This document shows, in pieces, positions 18,155 to 26,812 of a DNA stretch of 64,000 bases. This stretch comes from CAZCDS01 sp964497585 (GTDB lineage Bacteria; Desulfobacterota; Desulfomonilia; Desulfomonilales; Desulfomonilaceae), in NCBI GenBank assembly GCA_964497585.1, contig CAZCDS010000009.1, forward strand, positions 62,001-126,000, read 5' to 3'. The notes under the pieces are model-generated. The model searched no databases. It worked only from the letters and a program-made list of their open reading frames with translations, and was not told the origin of the DNA. Position numbers and translations under genes: made by a program. Numbering within the stretch: the first letter of the stretch is position 1; each line of letters starts with the position of its first letter.

Positions 18155-19608
18155 AAGACTGGAGTTTCCCCAAAAATAATCAGGCCAAGAAGAGGGCAAG
18201 TTCGGCATGAGGCCCCCCACCTCTCTCTTCTGGGGCGCTATTCCTCGTCCGGCCTTGCTGAGAATCTACTTGATCCCGTCGGCAAGGGCATCGTATCGAA
18301 AGTTGGCAATCCCGAAGATCCGCTGGGCCGCATTGAGGGCAAGAAGGGCCGGGAACTGAAGCTTCGGCTCGTACCCCACATGAACTGCGGCGAAGAAGGG
18401 TGCGGCCGACACCAGAGCCGCCATGTTTTGGACACGCTCGTACGTCGTCACCCTGATGTCCTCCGGATTGGAGCTCTGTTTGAGGAAAGGGATCGTCTCC
18501 TCCACCCGCCAGCGGGTCAGATAGGCTTGGACGATCCACCAGAGAACCTTCCGATTACGCCGCATCGGCTCTGTGGTAAGAAGCATCAGAGGCTTCTGTC
18601 CACAACCCGTGACCACCACCAACCACAACTACCTCTCCGGATGCTCGGGCAGCCGCACCGGAACGAATCCGAACTGGATATGGTAAGCCTTCTCCTTTAT
18701 CACCTTCTCCCATAGGGTGTTGTGCACCGCTGGGCCAACTGCAGAGTCTCTCTGAGTTTCCGCCGATAAAGCAGATCACGGTCCCCGCGCCGGCGCATGA
18801 TGAAACGAAACTGGTTCTCTTCAGTGAGCAAACCCTTGTGCAGCCGTCGGCGATCCCCACCCCGGTCAATGACGAAGATTCCTCTCCGTGATGTGGTCTG
18901 GTATTCCCGACCCATCACATCCAACAACTCCTCATTCTCGCTCACAAAATCATCCCCACCTTGGGAATAGAGCCTGGTGACCAGCCGAACAATCTCCGAT
19001 GAACCGTTCTCCGCCCCCACCACCGTATCTACCCGGTATCCGAGACCACATTCCTTCCCGCCGGCGTCGCGGACTGTGGCAAGATACTCCATCTTCCTGG
19101 CATACTTCTTCCTCATATCCGTCGGATCAACGATCAACAGCATATCCTGACCAACCCGAGACGCTCCCTGCCCGAGCACTGCCGATCCGATCCGATCAGG
19201 CAACCTCACCCCCCCAGATTCCGAGAAAGGCGATCAATCCGCTCCTTCAGACAAGTCTCCGCCACCAAAGAACGGGCGACCTCGCTCAGTCGCACAGACC
19301 CCCGAGCCTGAATACCGTAAATCATCTCTTCCACGAACCTCGTCAATACCTTGCCCATTCCCGTACAGAGTTTCCTTGAAAAACGAGGAATCTGCACTCG
19401 CAATTGCATCCCGTCCTGGCGTACCATCAACGTGGACCTCCTTGATAGGACTGACGAATCTCTTCGTCTTTTCAGCAATTCTCCCGTGAGAGGTCCCATC
19501 TGCTTTGGCAAGAATTCTCCCCATTTTCACTTCCCATAAACCATAACCCCATAAAATCCCCTACCAAATCTCCCCTCACCCATGAAATTCTGGGGAATGT
19601 CCTGTTTT
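18155..19608 (-). mobile_element. Decayed IS4-family insertion sequence
   Basis: The element is about 1.45 kb long and holds one broken transposase. Imperfect terminal inverted repeats are visible. The left end from 18155 (with GGAGTTTCCCC at 18161-18171) and the complement of the right end to 19608 (with GGACATTCCCC at 19592-19602) match at about 17 of 23 positions. No clear target-site duplication is seen. It lies between the IspH-UbiA gene and the UDP-glucuronate decarboxylase gene, and its right end coincides with the IspH-UbiA stop codon. All evidence points to an old, immobile copy. Confidence 0.8.
18266..19511 (-). pseudogene. IS4-family DDE transposase, broken by frameshifts and stops
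   Basis: Three consecutive minus-strand segments reassemble into one transposase. The N-terminal piece (19511-19206) has FVEEMIYGIQARGSVRLSEV. The middle piece (19209-18700) carries the first two catalytic Asp motifs, LLIVDPTDM and FVIDRGGDR. The C-terminal piece (to 18266) carries the IS4 YREK signature, Tyr-x2-Arg-x3-Glu-x6-Lys, in AYLTRWRVEETIPFLK. The first break is a -1 shift at a run of seven G (19209-19215), the second a -1 shift at a GGG near 18709-18711. In-frame TAG codons follow at 18629-18631 and 18266-18268. Two shifts plus two nonsense codons make a functional transposase very unlikely. Confidence 0.9.
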
Positions 19609-21365
19609 TACGTGAGACCCCAGGCCATGCACAGCACTCCTGAAATCAGGAGGTTGGCATCAAGCAGACCATCGAAGCTCAGCCGGTCAACCAGATGGCG
19701 ACGCTCGTAGATAAGGAAGAAAAGACCGAAAAGCAGGCAGTTAACCACGAGCAGATACCCCACGGACGTTATCCATCCCAGGGCCGAAGTCGTGATCAGG
19801 AATAGGGAAAGGAACACCAACAGTCCCATGAGCAGCTTCCCCGACCGCTTGACTCCTATCAGAATGGGAATCGTCTCCCTGCCCACCATCCTGTCCCCCT
19901 GGATGTCCACCAGATCGGACAGACAGGTCCTCCAGAAGACCATCCCCGCGGCGAACACAAAGGCTACCGCCAAGCCGGTGAGTACTCTCGGTGACTCCGG
20001 CCACCTATCACCGAGCACGGGAACCACGGCCGCGGCCAACGCCCAGCCAAAAGCCACAAGGGGCGTCTTGGAACCCGGAATTTCCTTAAGACTTCGCCAC
20101 CTTCCAAAGAGTAGCCAGGTTGGAACAACCACGGGAAGCGTATAAAAGAGCCCCCCTATGAGCATCGCGCCGAGCAGGGCAAAGCTGTGCGATCCGAGGT
20201 ACCGACTCAGGACCAATGCGGCTGCGGCCGAGATCACTCCCAGCGCAGTCAAGATCGCTCTGTGCCGGACGTAGAATGCGGCTATTTCGGGCGAATTGAA
20301 CCTCACCGCGCCGGCCCCTTCCAAGAGCCGGTTCAACAGGTGCATGGAGAAGACAAAGAGCATGGCCACCGAGAGGGCAAGCCAGCTGACCGCCCTCCCC
20401 TGGAGGATAAGGCACGCCGCAGTCAGCCCGCCTCCTCCCACTGCGGCCCAGAGATAGGTCATTACCGCGACGTCGACGAGCCTGCGGACAACCCGCAGGG
20501 GGCCGGCCGCCCTGCTCCTCCCGATCTCTTTGATTCGGTAGATCACCCGCTGGATCTGCCAGTTGGGCGTGCTGGCACCCGCTGTCACGCCAACCGTATT
20601 GATCCCGGCAAGCACCTCAGGCGAAAGCTCGTCGGCCGTTTCTACGTGGAGAGCTCGGACTCCCTGTGATTCTGCTATGTTAACCAGTCTTTGGGTGTTT
20701 CCTGATCCTCGGCCGCCCACCACTACCATGAGATCGGAATGTCGCCCCAGATTGCTTGCCTCGTTCTGACGCTTCTTCGTTGAGTCACAAATCGTGTTGT
20801 ACACATGGATGTTCTGAAACCGATCCTCGAGTATGGCCACCACCTCGTTAAAGGTCTGGTATTCCTGAGTGGTTTGGGCTACGACACAGACTTCCCGCTC
20901 GGGAGAGACAGACTCGATGAGCCCTTTCTCGCTCGGCGAGACGATGGCAACTCCTCCGGCGGAGGCGAATCCGATCAGTCCCCGCACCTCGGGGTGCTCC
21001 TCATCGCCGACAATGAAGCAGAAGTGCCCTTTTTTCGCATGATTCCTGATCACCCCCTGGACCCTTTGAACGCGAGGACAGGTCGCGTCGATTACATGAA
21101 CCCCCTTTTGTTCGAGGATCTCACGTTCGCGGGGTGAGATTCCATGGGCCCTGACGATAACTGTTCCCGCTTTGATCTCATCGAGGCTCTCGACTCTTCG
21201 AATGCCCCGTGATTCCAACAGCTCCAGGGTCTGGGGATTGTGAATGAGCGGGCCGTAGGTCACGATCGGTCGCGGGAGGCTGTCCCGTTCGAGATCGAGC
21301 GCCATATCCACGGCTCTCCGGACGCCCATGCAGAAGCCCGCGGTTTTTGCAAGCCGGATTCTCAC
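19608..21365 (-). CDS. ispH: IspH-UbiA fusion: HMBPP reductase joined to a prenyltransferase-like membrane domain
   Basis: Residues 1-285 are a complete IspH, the last enzyme of the MEP pathway, which reduces HMBPP to IPP and DMAPP. The three iron-sulfur cysteines Cys12, Cys96 and Cys193, His124 and Glu126 (EEHPE), Thr165-166 and Ser265 (TAGAST) are all present. Residues 295-585 are a multi-helix UbiA-like domain with the YTLP/RSLKEIPGSKT segment and the second Asp motif DLVDIQGD (484-491). The first motif, normally NDxxDxxxD, is NRLLEGAGA (345-353) and has lost its Asp residues. The start overlaps the MobA-like gene by four bases. The TAA stop lies at the inner edge of the adjoining IS element, so a few C-terminal residues may have been lost. 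The UbiA activity is uncertain. Confidence 0.9.
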   Translation of the reverse strand: MRIRLAKTAGFCMGVRRAVDMALDLERDSLPRPIVTYGPLIHNPQTLELLESRGIRRVESLDEIKAGTVIVRAHGISPREREILEQKGVHVIDATCPRVQRVQGVIRNHAKKGHFCFIVGDEEHPEVRGLIGFASAGGVAIVSPSEKGLIESVSPEREVCVVAQTTQEYQTFNEVVAILEDRFQNIHVYNTICDSTKKRQNEASNLGRHSDLMVVVGGRGSGNTQRLVNIAESQGVRALHVETADELSPEVLAGINTVGVTAGASTPNWQIQRVIYRIKEIGRSRAAGPLRVVRRLVDVAVMTYLWAAVGGGGLTAACLILQGRAVSWLALSVAMLFVFSMHLLNRLLEGAGAVRFNSPEIAAFYVRHRAILTALGVISAAAALVLSRYLGSHSFALLGAMLIGGLFYTLPVVVPTWLLFGRWRSLKEIPGSKTPLVAFGWALAAAVVPVLGDRWPESPRVLTGLAVAFVFAAGMVFWRTCLSDLVDIQGDRMVGRETIPILIGVKRSGKLLMGLLVFLSLFLITTSALGWITSVGYLLVVNCLLFGLFFLIYERRHLVDRLSFDGLLDANLLISGVLCMAWGLT

Positions 21366-21982
21366 TTCTTATCGAGCCTTTCTCTTCGCAGCTTCCGGGT
21401 CATGGATTCAAAGTCCTCCATCGTGTCGATGTCCGCGTCATCGTAGCGAGCCCTCATCTCCACTTTGACAACTCTCGTCACGTTGTGGTCCACGACCAGT
21501 CTCCCGCCGATATCTCCCTCGGTGGCGAGGAGCTGCGGGAAGAGGTCCGACGGAAAGACAACCGGCGTGGTACGTCGGCCCCCGATCGTCGGGAGCACTA
21601 TCCGGGAAGGGTCCTGCCGAAACACACGCAGCAACTCATCTATGACCGCAGCAGTGACACGGGGCTGGTCCGCGAGAAGGATCACAACGCCCGCCGCGTC
21701 GTCAGAAATCCGGGAAAGGCCAAGACGAAGAGAAGAGGACATACCCTGCTCCGGGAAAGGATTGGTAATCCGATGCAATCTCGGGTTGTTTTCCATGGGC
21801 GCACATACGGCCGAGACTTCTTGGCGCGGCCCCGTCACAAGGATTACCCGCTGAAGGTCTGATTCAAGAGCCGCTCGGACCACCCATACAAGAACGGGGG
21901 TGCCATCGAGTTTCAGCAACAGCTTCTCAGCCCCCATTCTCGTGGACAGTCCCCCGGCAAGTATGATACCTTGAACGTTCAT
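21362..21982 (-). CDS. MobA/MocA-like nucleotidyltransferase
   Basis: This is a 206-residue GT-A-fold nucleotidyltransferase with the N-terminal signature IILAGGLSTRMGAEKLLLKLDG and the metal-binding LLADQPRV. The motif ADQP and the LAGG-x-STRMG loop resemble MocA, which transfers CMP to molybdopterin. MobA-type domains also activate sugar or polyol phosphates, so the substrate is open. The start ATG 21980-21982 is placed directly before the nucleotide-binding loop. Its stop overlaps the start of the IspH-UbiA gene (ATGA). No molybdoenzyme gene is nearby, which weakens a cofactor role and makes activation of a lipid or sugar head group worth considering. Confidence 0.85.
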   Translation of the reverse strand: MNVQGIILAGGLSTRMGAEKLLLKLDGTPVLVWVVRAALESDLQRVILVTGPRQEVSAVCAPMENNPRLHRITNPFPEQGMSSSLRLGLSRISDDAAGVVILLADQPRVTAAVIDELLRVFRQDPSRIVLPTIGGRRTTPVVFPSDLFPQLLATEGDIGGRLVVDHNVTRVVKVEMRARYDDADIDTMEDFESMTRKLRRERLDKK

Positions 21983-22329
21983 TTCTCGAAACAACCACCC
22001 GTACGATCGGCCGATCACCGGCAAGGCGATCGCATGGGTCCATGTCCTGCAAACCGGGTGTTCCTTTGTTTTCTGGAGTATATCCTTCCGTAGTGCCGCG
22101 TTGGAAAACCGATCGTCACGGTTTTCATACCAGCGCCAGTTCACGCACGCAACATCTTCGCTCACCCACACTCGCTCCCTGAGTCAGAGGGACACGCTCC
22201 TTGTGAGGCGCGGACGGCCCTGTCCGTGATTCCGCCTCTCGCAGCACGACGGGCCCAGAGACAACGGGTGTTCAGGGATATGCGTATTTCTTTTCTTCGA
22301 GTGCCGAGAGATTTCGAGTGAGACCGTTC
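21983..22329. other. Intergenic region, nothing recognised
   Basis: About 350 bases between the glycosyltransferase stop and the MobA-like start. The MobA-like frame stays open upstream to 22171 but without a ribosome site or family similarity. No promoter, hairpin or repeat stands out. Confidence 0.4.
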
Positions 22330-23529
22330 TCATGCAGCGCGGTCAGGCTTGGTCTGCTGGAGGCTGCTTGACAGCACCACACCCTGGGAACCTGTCCGGT
22401 ACGTGCGCCCATGCCACACGATTTGGCTGCAGAAGGCAGAGCGGGCCAGAACGAATGCTCCAAGGAAAATGACCGGGTAGAAAGCTCCCAGCCACGCTCC
22501 GAGGGATATGGAAAACGGGCTGACGATTCTGAGAACGAGTGCGGCCAGAAGCGTCGCAGCCACATAGGCGAGAGAAACCAGACCCGTCCCGACGGCGACC
22601 ATCCCAAGGGGAAAGAATATAAGCCCGAGAACCGCGGCGACGAGGAGCGCCAAACTCACGCTCGTGTGTGCGACGAAAACTGCGGCCCACATCCCTGGAT
22701 TGGTGAACTTCGGAAACAATATCTGTCGATCCAGATAATCGAGGAATCCCCTGAGCGACTGACCCGCCAAAGGAGACTCCAAAAGGTTCCGGTGATCGAA
22801 CAGTATCTTGATTCCCGCCTTGTCAAGGACATTACCGAGGATCAGGTCGTCCACGACAGTACGGCCCCACACCTCAGCCACTTCCAGTCGTTCAAACGTT
22901 TCCCGGCGAATTGCCGTGGCGCCGCCCCAGGGCTTAGGTGCCAGTGCCAGGAGCGTGTAAAGAAAGGAGGCGTACACCGCTTGCCCCACTCCGCCAATCG
23001 TCTCGGGCTTGGGATCAAAGGCCCGGAAAGTAGTAACAACCTCCGCGGCGCCGGTCTCCAGGGGCCGTACGAATCGCTGCAACCAGTCGGGAGGCGCCGT
23101 GTTTGTGCTGTCACAAAAGAGAATGATCTCCGTCTCCGGCCTCAGTGAGCGGGTCCCCGCGATGAGGTTGTGATTCTTCTGGGCGCACAGCGTACTGATA
23201 CCGCTAATCACCTTGCGAGCATGGTTGTACCGAACGCAGAGTTCGTCCACGACCCGATTTGCCGGATCATCCTCACTCTCGACAATGAACACGACGCAGT
23301 AATCTGGATGGCTCTGGGTAAGCCATGACTCGAGAGTCTTCGCTTGGTCGGGAAAAACGCCTTTCAGGGGTAGGAGGATCTCCAGGGGAGACGGTCTGCC
23401 AGGAGGTTCGGAAGACTGGGTCAAGCCACTGAGAAGACGGACCTTTAGTATCCCCAGCGTTATCGGCAGCATGAAGAGGAGAGCCGTCACACACAACCAA
23501 ATTGTCAGGACCCACTGAAGGTGACTCAT
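22330..23529 (-). CDS. GT21-like membrane glycosyltransferase (ceramide glucosyltransferase / HpnI type)
   Basis: The 399-residue protein has an N-terminal helix, a GT-A catalytic domain (about 45-260) and three or more C-terminal helices. The catalytic pattern is that of family GT21: a first acidic motif VESEDDPA, the second FCDSTNTAPPDWL, a third Asp in TVVDDLILG, and a QxxRW-like segment replaced by DYLDRQ. Known relatives glucosylate ceramide or transfer N-acetylglucosamine in hopanoid biosynthesis. A lipid acceptor is therefore likely, its identity unknown. It lies between the fusion protein gene (108-base gap) and the MobA-like/IspH-UbiA pair on the same strand. Confidence 0.87.
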   Translation of the reverse strand: MSHLQWVLTIWLCVTALLFMLPITLGILKVRLLSGLTQSSEPPGRPSPLEILLPLKGVFPDQAKTLESWLTQSHPDYCVVFIVESEDDPANRVVDELCVRYNHARKVISGISTLCAQKNHNLIAGTRSLRPETEIILFCDSTNTAPPDWLQRFVRPLETGAAEVVTTFRAFDPKPETIGGVGQAVYASFLYTLLALAPKPWGGATAIRRETFERLEVAEVWGRTVVDDLILGNVLDKAGIKILFDHRNLLESPLAGQSLRGFLDYLDRQILFPKFTNPGMWAAVFVAHTSVSLALLVAAVLGLIFFPLGMVAVGTGLVSLAYVAATLLAALVLRIVSPFSISLGAWLGAFYPVIFLGAFVLARSAFCSQIVWHGRTYRTGSQGVVLSSSLQQTKPDRAA

Positions 23530-23637
23530 GGCTCCTTCACCATCGAACGGCGGTCACCGCGCCCTTGTCGGAACACGGTGTTCCATCTCAATCGGTTAGC
23601 TTGCCTGTCGGCGGGCCTGATCCGGGCACGCTGAGGG

Positions 23638-24732
23638 TTAGTCGACGACACTGATCTTGACGTTGCAGGTGAGTCCCTCTTTGAGCGTTTCGTTAGCCTT
23701 ATCGAGGACGCACTCTATTTCGTAGTCCGCCGGGACTTCCAAAGCGGGATTTCGGCTGACCCACGGTATTCTGCTTATCCTGCAGGTGTATTCTTTGTCC
23801 GGAAGGGCGTCAAATGTTACAACGCCTCGATCCCCCTGTTTGAGTTTGACGAGATCCAGTTCATGGACCTTGCACCGTACCACGAGGCCATTACCGGGGG
23901 CTATCGTCATTGCCGGGAACCCCTTTGACACCTCGGCCTTCGCCCTGAAGTCAGGGGAAATCCATACGATCAGCCCGTCCAGCGGGGCCTTGAGGAACGC
24001 CCTGCTCAGGGGGAGATCCTTGTCCTTATAGGAGCGATTGGTCCTCCACTCAAGCAGATCCACGTCCCTATCCTGCTGGTCCTGGTAAAATTTCAAGTCT
24101 TTCCTTGACTTGTTGAGATTGGCCGTGGCTTGCTTGATGCTGTCATAGATCTCCTTGATCTCCTTCTTGACGGACCGAAGCTCCCGCTTCTTGTTGTCAA
24201 CTGCGTCCGCTGAAGCCATATTCTTCTGCTCGAGTTCCTTGAGGTCGGCAAGACCCTTTTCCACCTTTTCAAGCTGCATCTTCTTCAGCGACAAAGTCAC
24301 ATTCTTGAGCTTGTCGAGAGCCACCTCTTGATCATACACTGACTGTTTGAGGCCGAGCACGCGCTCGGCGTAGAGGGTGTGATGCACCTCGAGGAGGGAC
24401 ACCCGGTCCAACGTGAGCGAAGCGAGGATCTGTCCTTCCTTGACCCGCTGGCCTTCCTGAACCTTCACCGCGTCAACCTCGCCTGAGAATCTGACGATCA
24501 CCCTGCGTTTGAAGGATGCGAAGCTCTTACCCCTAAAAAGTATCGCGGCTTCCGATTTCGTGTCCGCGAGCGGCACGATGGTCGCCTCAGCCGGCAATGG
24601 ACTTGATACAGCTTTCCTCGGTTCCTGGGTTATTGCGACGAGCACAAATGACCCAAGTGCCACCAAGCCGGCCAGGACAATGCCGTAGATCCTCGCCCGC
24701 GGCCTGATCTTCTTAGTATTGAATTCTGGCAT
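23638..24732 (-). CDS. HlyD-like membrane fusion protein with long coiled coil
   Basis: The 364-residue periplasmic adaptor has a membrane anchor (IYGIVLAGLVALGSFVLVAI), a lipoyl half (VKVQEGQRVKEGQILA), and a Lys/Glu-rich coiled coil at about 125-215. A second lipoyl half (LKAPLDGLIVWISPD) and a barrel domain follow (ELDLVKLKQGDRGVVTFDA). Its first codons overlap the 3' end of the TolC gene by 20 bases, so the two are coupled. No ABC, RND or MFS pump is adjacent; the nearest membrane proteins in the same direction are a glycosyltransferase and the UbiA-like domain. The transported molecule is unknown. Confidence 0.88.
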   Translation of the reverse strand: MPEFNTKKIRPRARIYGIVLAGLVALGSFVLVAITQEPRKAVSSPLPAEATIVPLADTKSEAAILFRGKSFASFKRRVIVRFSGEVDAVKVQEGQRVKEGQILASLTLDRVSLLEVHHTLYAERVLGLKQSVYDQEVALDKLKNVTLSLKKMQLEKVEKGLADLKELEQKNMASADAVDNKKRELRSVKKEIKEIYDSIKQATANLNKSRKDLKFYQDQQDRDVDLLEWRTNRSYKDKDLPLSRAFLKAPLDGLIVWISPDFRAKAEVSKGFPAMTIAPGNGLVVRCKVHELDLVKLKQGDRGVVTFDALPDKEYTCRISRIPWVSRNPALEVPADYEIECVLDKANETLKEGLTCNVKISVVD

Positions 24733-26095
24733 TGTACCTGTTCAAACCTCCTGCCATAGTCGCCAACTCAATAAGGGCAAAGACTCTGTCTTCCAGCCCT
24801 TCAATAGCACTCAAATGAGCCTCGGCTCGCTGCATGCGGGTGTCGATATAGTCCGCATAGTTCAGGTCCCCGGACTTATAACGATCGAGAGCCCGCTCCT
24901 CGGTCGTCTCGGCGAGTCTCTCCCTTTCTCTGTTGAAAGCCTCCCTTTGCGCTGAGATGTCCAATTGCGACATCAACCGTCTGTAATCCGTGTACAATTG
25001 GCGGCTCAGTTCCTTACGCTGGAGGTACAAGTCCCGGGCCGTGAGCTTCTGCCGCTTAATGTCTCGGATCCTGCGAAAACCGTCCCACAGTGTATGGTCG
25101 AACCCGATGGCCAAATTGAAACCGGAAGCCCTGTCGACCTGATTGGAAAGGCTTTCGAAGACAAACACCGGTCGGGGAAGGATAGCCACGTACGCTCCCT
25201 GGATTCTAACTGACTGAACCTGCTCCTGCTTGGCCGCGATCTTTAGGCGCTGGTTGGCTGCCTGAACATCGGCGAAGGTGATGAGGCGTCCGTTGAAACC
25301 GCTCAGCAACTGCTCGATTGCGTCACGTGTGTCGAGGGGGAGATAGTAGTCGGGATGATATCCCATGAGGATCTTTAGTTGACCGGCAAATTCTTCCTGT
25401 TGGTTTTCCAGGCTCCGGACCACAAGTTGCTCGCCACGGAGGCTGTTCTTCCACATTCTCACCTGTACCGGATCGATGGCGCCCTGCACACTCCTGCTCG
25501 TGCCGTACTCCACTTTCTTCCTTAGCAGGGCCGCCATCTGCTTGCGTGCCCGAATCAGCTTCTTGGTCTTGCTCACCTTGAAGAACATTTTGGCGATTTT
25601 GCGCACGCCGTCACAGATTCTGTCCCGGTGACTCTCCCGTGCAATGTCCACGAGAATTCCCATGGCCTTCATTTTCAGCAGGGCTTCGTAGGGACTGAAG
25701 TTCGACATGGTCACCTGGATGTTGAGCCGATTATCCGATGTCTCATCCGTGCGGGTCAGATAGTACCTTGTCACCAGTTCAAGCGTGGGTAGCAATTCCG
25801 AGTGTGCGTCTTTGAGGTCGATGGACTTGAGCTGAACCTCTATCCGGCTCCTGGTGAGGTCGTCGGAATGGACTAGAGCATACCTTACGCACGTGGGAAA
25901 ATCGAAGTAACCGTACGGCCGCGAACTCACCGGCGGCCCGCCTTGGGCTACCGGTGTCTGACAGACGATCAGGAGGCATACCACAGCCGGTACGACCAGA
26001 CGGGCACCCCTGACTGATCTTCCTATGCGTTGCCTGACGTCTTCCCGAACCGGGCAGCGTCGTTCTTTTGAGCCCCTTTTCTTCAGTTTTACCAC
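24713..26095 (-). CDS. TolC-family outer-membrane channel protein
   Basis: This is an outer-membrane factor of about 460 residues. A hydrophobic signal segment (LVVPAVVCLLIVCQTPVAQG) precedes a mature chain with two structural repeats of long alpha-helices. The helices flank predicted barrel strands, such as LELVTRYYLT in the first repeat and GFNLAIGFDHTLWDG in the second. The C-terminal helix contains ALDRYKSGDLNYADYIDTRMQ, a pattern common near the end of TolC proteins. The start is placed at GTG 26093-26095 because a strong promoter lies at 26207-26235, inside the upstream extension of the open frame. The n-region before the signal core is then unusually long, so a later start is possible. 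It is the first gene of a TolC-fusion protein pair. Confidence 0.85.
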   Translation of the reverse strand: MVKLKKRGSKERRCPVREDVRQRIGRSVRGARLVVPAVVCLLIVCQTPVAQGGPPVSSRPYGYFDFPTCVRYALVHSDDLTRSRIEVQLKSIDLKDAHSELLPTLELVTRYYLTRTDETSDNRLNIQVTMSNFSPYEALLKMKAMGILVDIARESHRDRICDGVRKIAKMFFKVSKTKKLIRARKQMAALLRKKVEYGTSRSVQGAIDPVQVRMWKNSLRGEQLVVRSLENQQEEFAGQLKILMGYHPDYYLPLDTRDAIEQLLSGFNGRLITFADVQAANQRLKIAAKQEQVQSVRIQGAYVAILPRPVFVFESLSNQVDRASGFNLAIGFDHTLWDGFRRIRDIKRQKLTARDLYLQRKELSRQLYTDYRRLMSQLDISAQREAFNRERERLAETTEERALDRYKSGDLNYADYIDTRMQRAEAHLSAIEGLEDRVFALIELATMAGGLNRYNARIQY

Positions 26096-26206
26096 GTAAT
26101 TTCCATACCCTGATGCCCCTCTTGAGATAAAACCGAGGGACCACGGACAACGCACATAAATGTTTGACAAAATCTGCGCTCTCACGCGGAAAAAACGCAC
26201 CTGTGA

Positions 26207-26235
26207 AGTATATCGAAACGGTCCGAGAATGTCAA
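26207..26235 (-). promoter_or_regulatory. Strong sigma-70 promoter for the TolC operon
   Basis: On the minus strand TTGACA (26230-26235) is followed after exactly 17 bases by TATACT (26207-26212). Transcription would start near 26200, about 105 bases before the GTG chosen for TolC. This excludes translation starts further upstream in the open frame. Confidence 0.75.
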
Positions 26236-26812
26236 CGCTGTTTTCCAGGCCCCTTTTCAGGAGCCAATCCCCTGTTGAGTTCATATCAATGGTTACCATC
26301 GGTCCGCCGCGTGCATTGTCAATCAGTGCTGCAAAGTCATTCGTTTACCCCATGGCTTGACAGTAACATGCCAAAATTATAGGACTAATCTTGCGCGGCA
26401 CCGCGAGTCTCCGGTCTAACTTCCTGCATAATTGAATGTTCGTGGTATGATTTCGATCTGTTCGGCGTTTTTAAGACAGTTCTCTTTATGATCGGGAACC
26501 GGACCGAATTGGACGAGCCGTCTTCGGAAAATCCCCTTGGGACGAACCTTCGTCCAGCACCCGACGACCTCTCCGGGGCATGACGATGCAGACCCTAGTC
26601 AATTACGGGCACGATGGATTTTCCCTGAGCCCGCCCCCAGTTGATCCGGTTGACCGGGCATGTCTTGGGGGAACAGTAGGTGGAACAGGCTTGATCCCAA
26701 GATGTTCTTTCATGGTGGGGAATCGGTTCGGGGATTGATCGATTGGCTGTTGAGACAAAATTTGCATGATTTTCGGACAGAATGACTGACCCGCGAAGCT
26801 TCTCATTCTAGA
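26236..26812. other. Intergenic region upstream of the TolC operon
   Basis: There is no supported gene. A plus-strand TTGACA at 26357-26362 is followed by TA-rich sequence, but no plus-strand gene lies within 2 kb. An inverted repeat, AGAATGA (26779-26785) and TCATTCT (26803-26809), sits four bases beyond the stop of the minus-strand glycosyltransferase gene and may be a weak terminator; there is no T-run. Confidence 0.4.

Noticed and set aside
19206..19215. Programmed -1 frameshift in the IS transposase at a run of seven G
   Set aside because: A second frameshift and two TAG codons downstream show that the gene is decayed, so programmed slippage is not needed.
21362..21982. Firm call as molybdenum cofactor cytidylyltransferase
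   Set aside because: The fold fits, but no molybdoenzyme or cofactor gene is nearby and MobA-like domains have several substrates.
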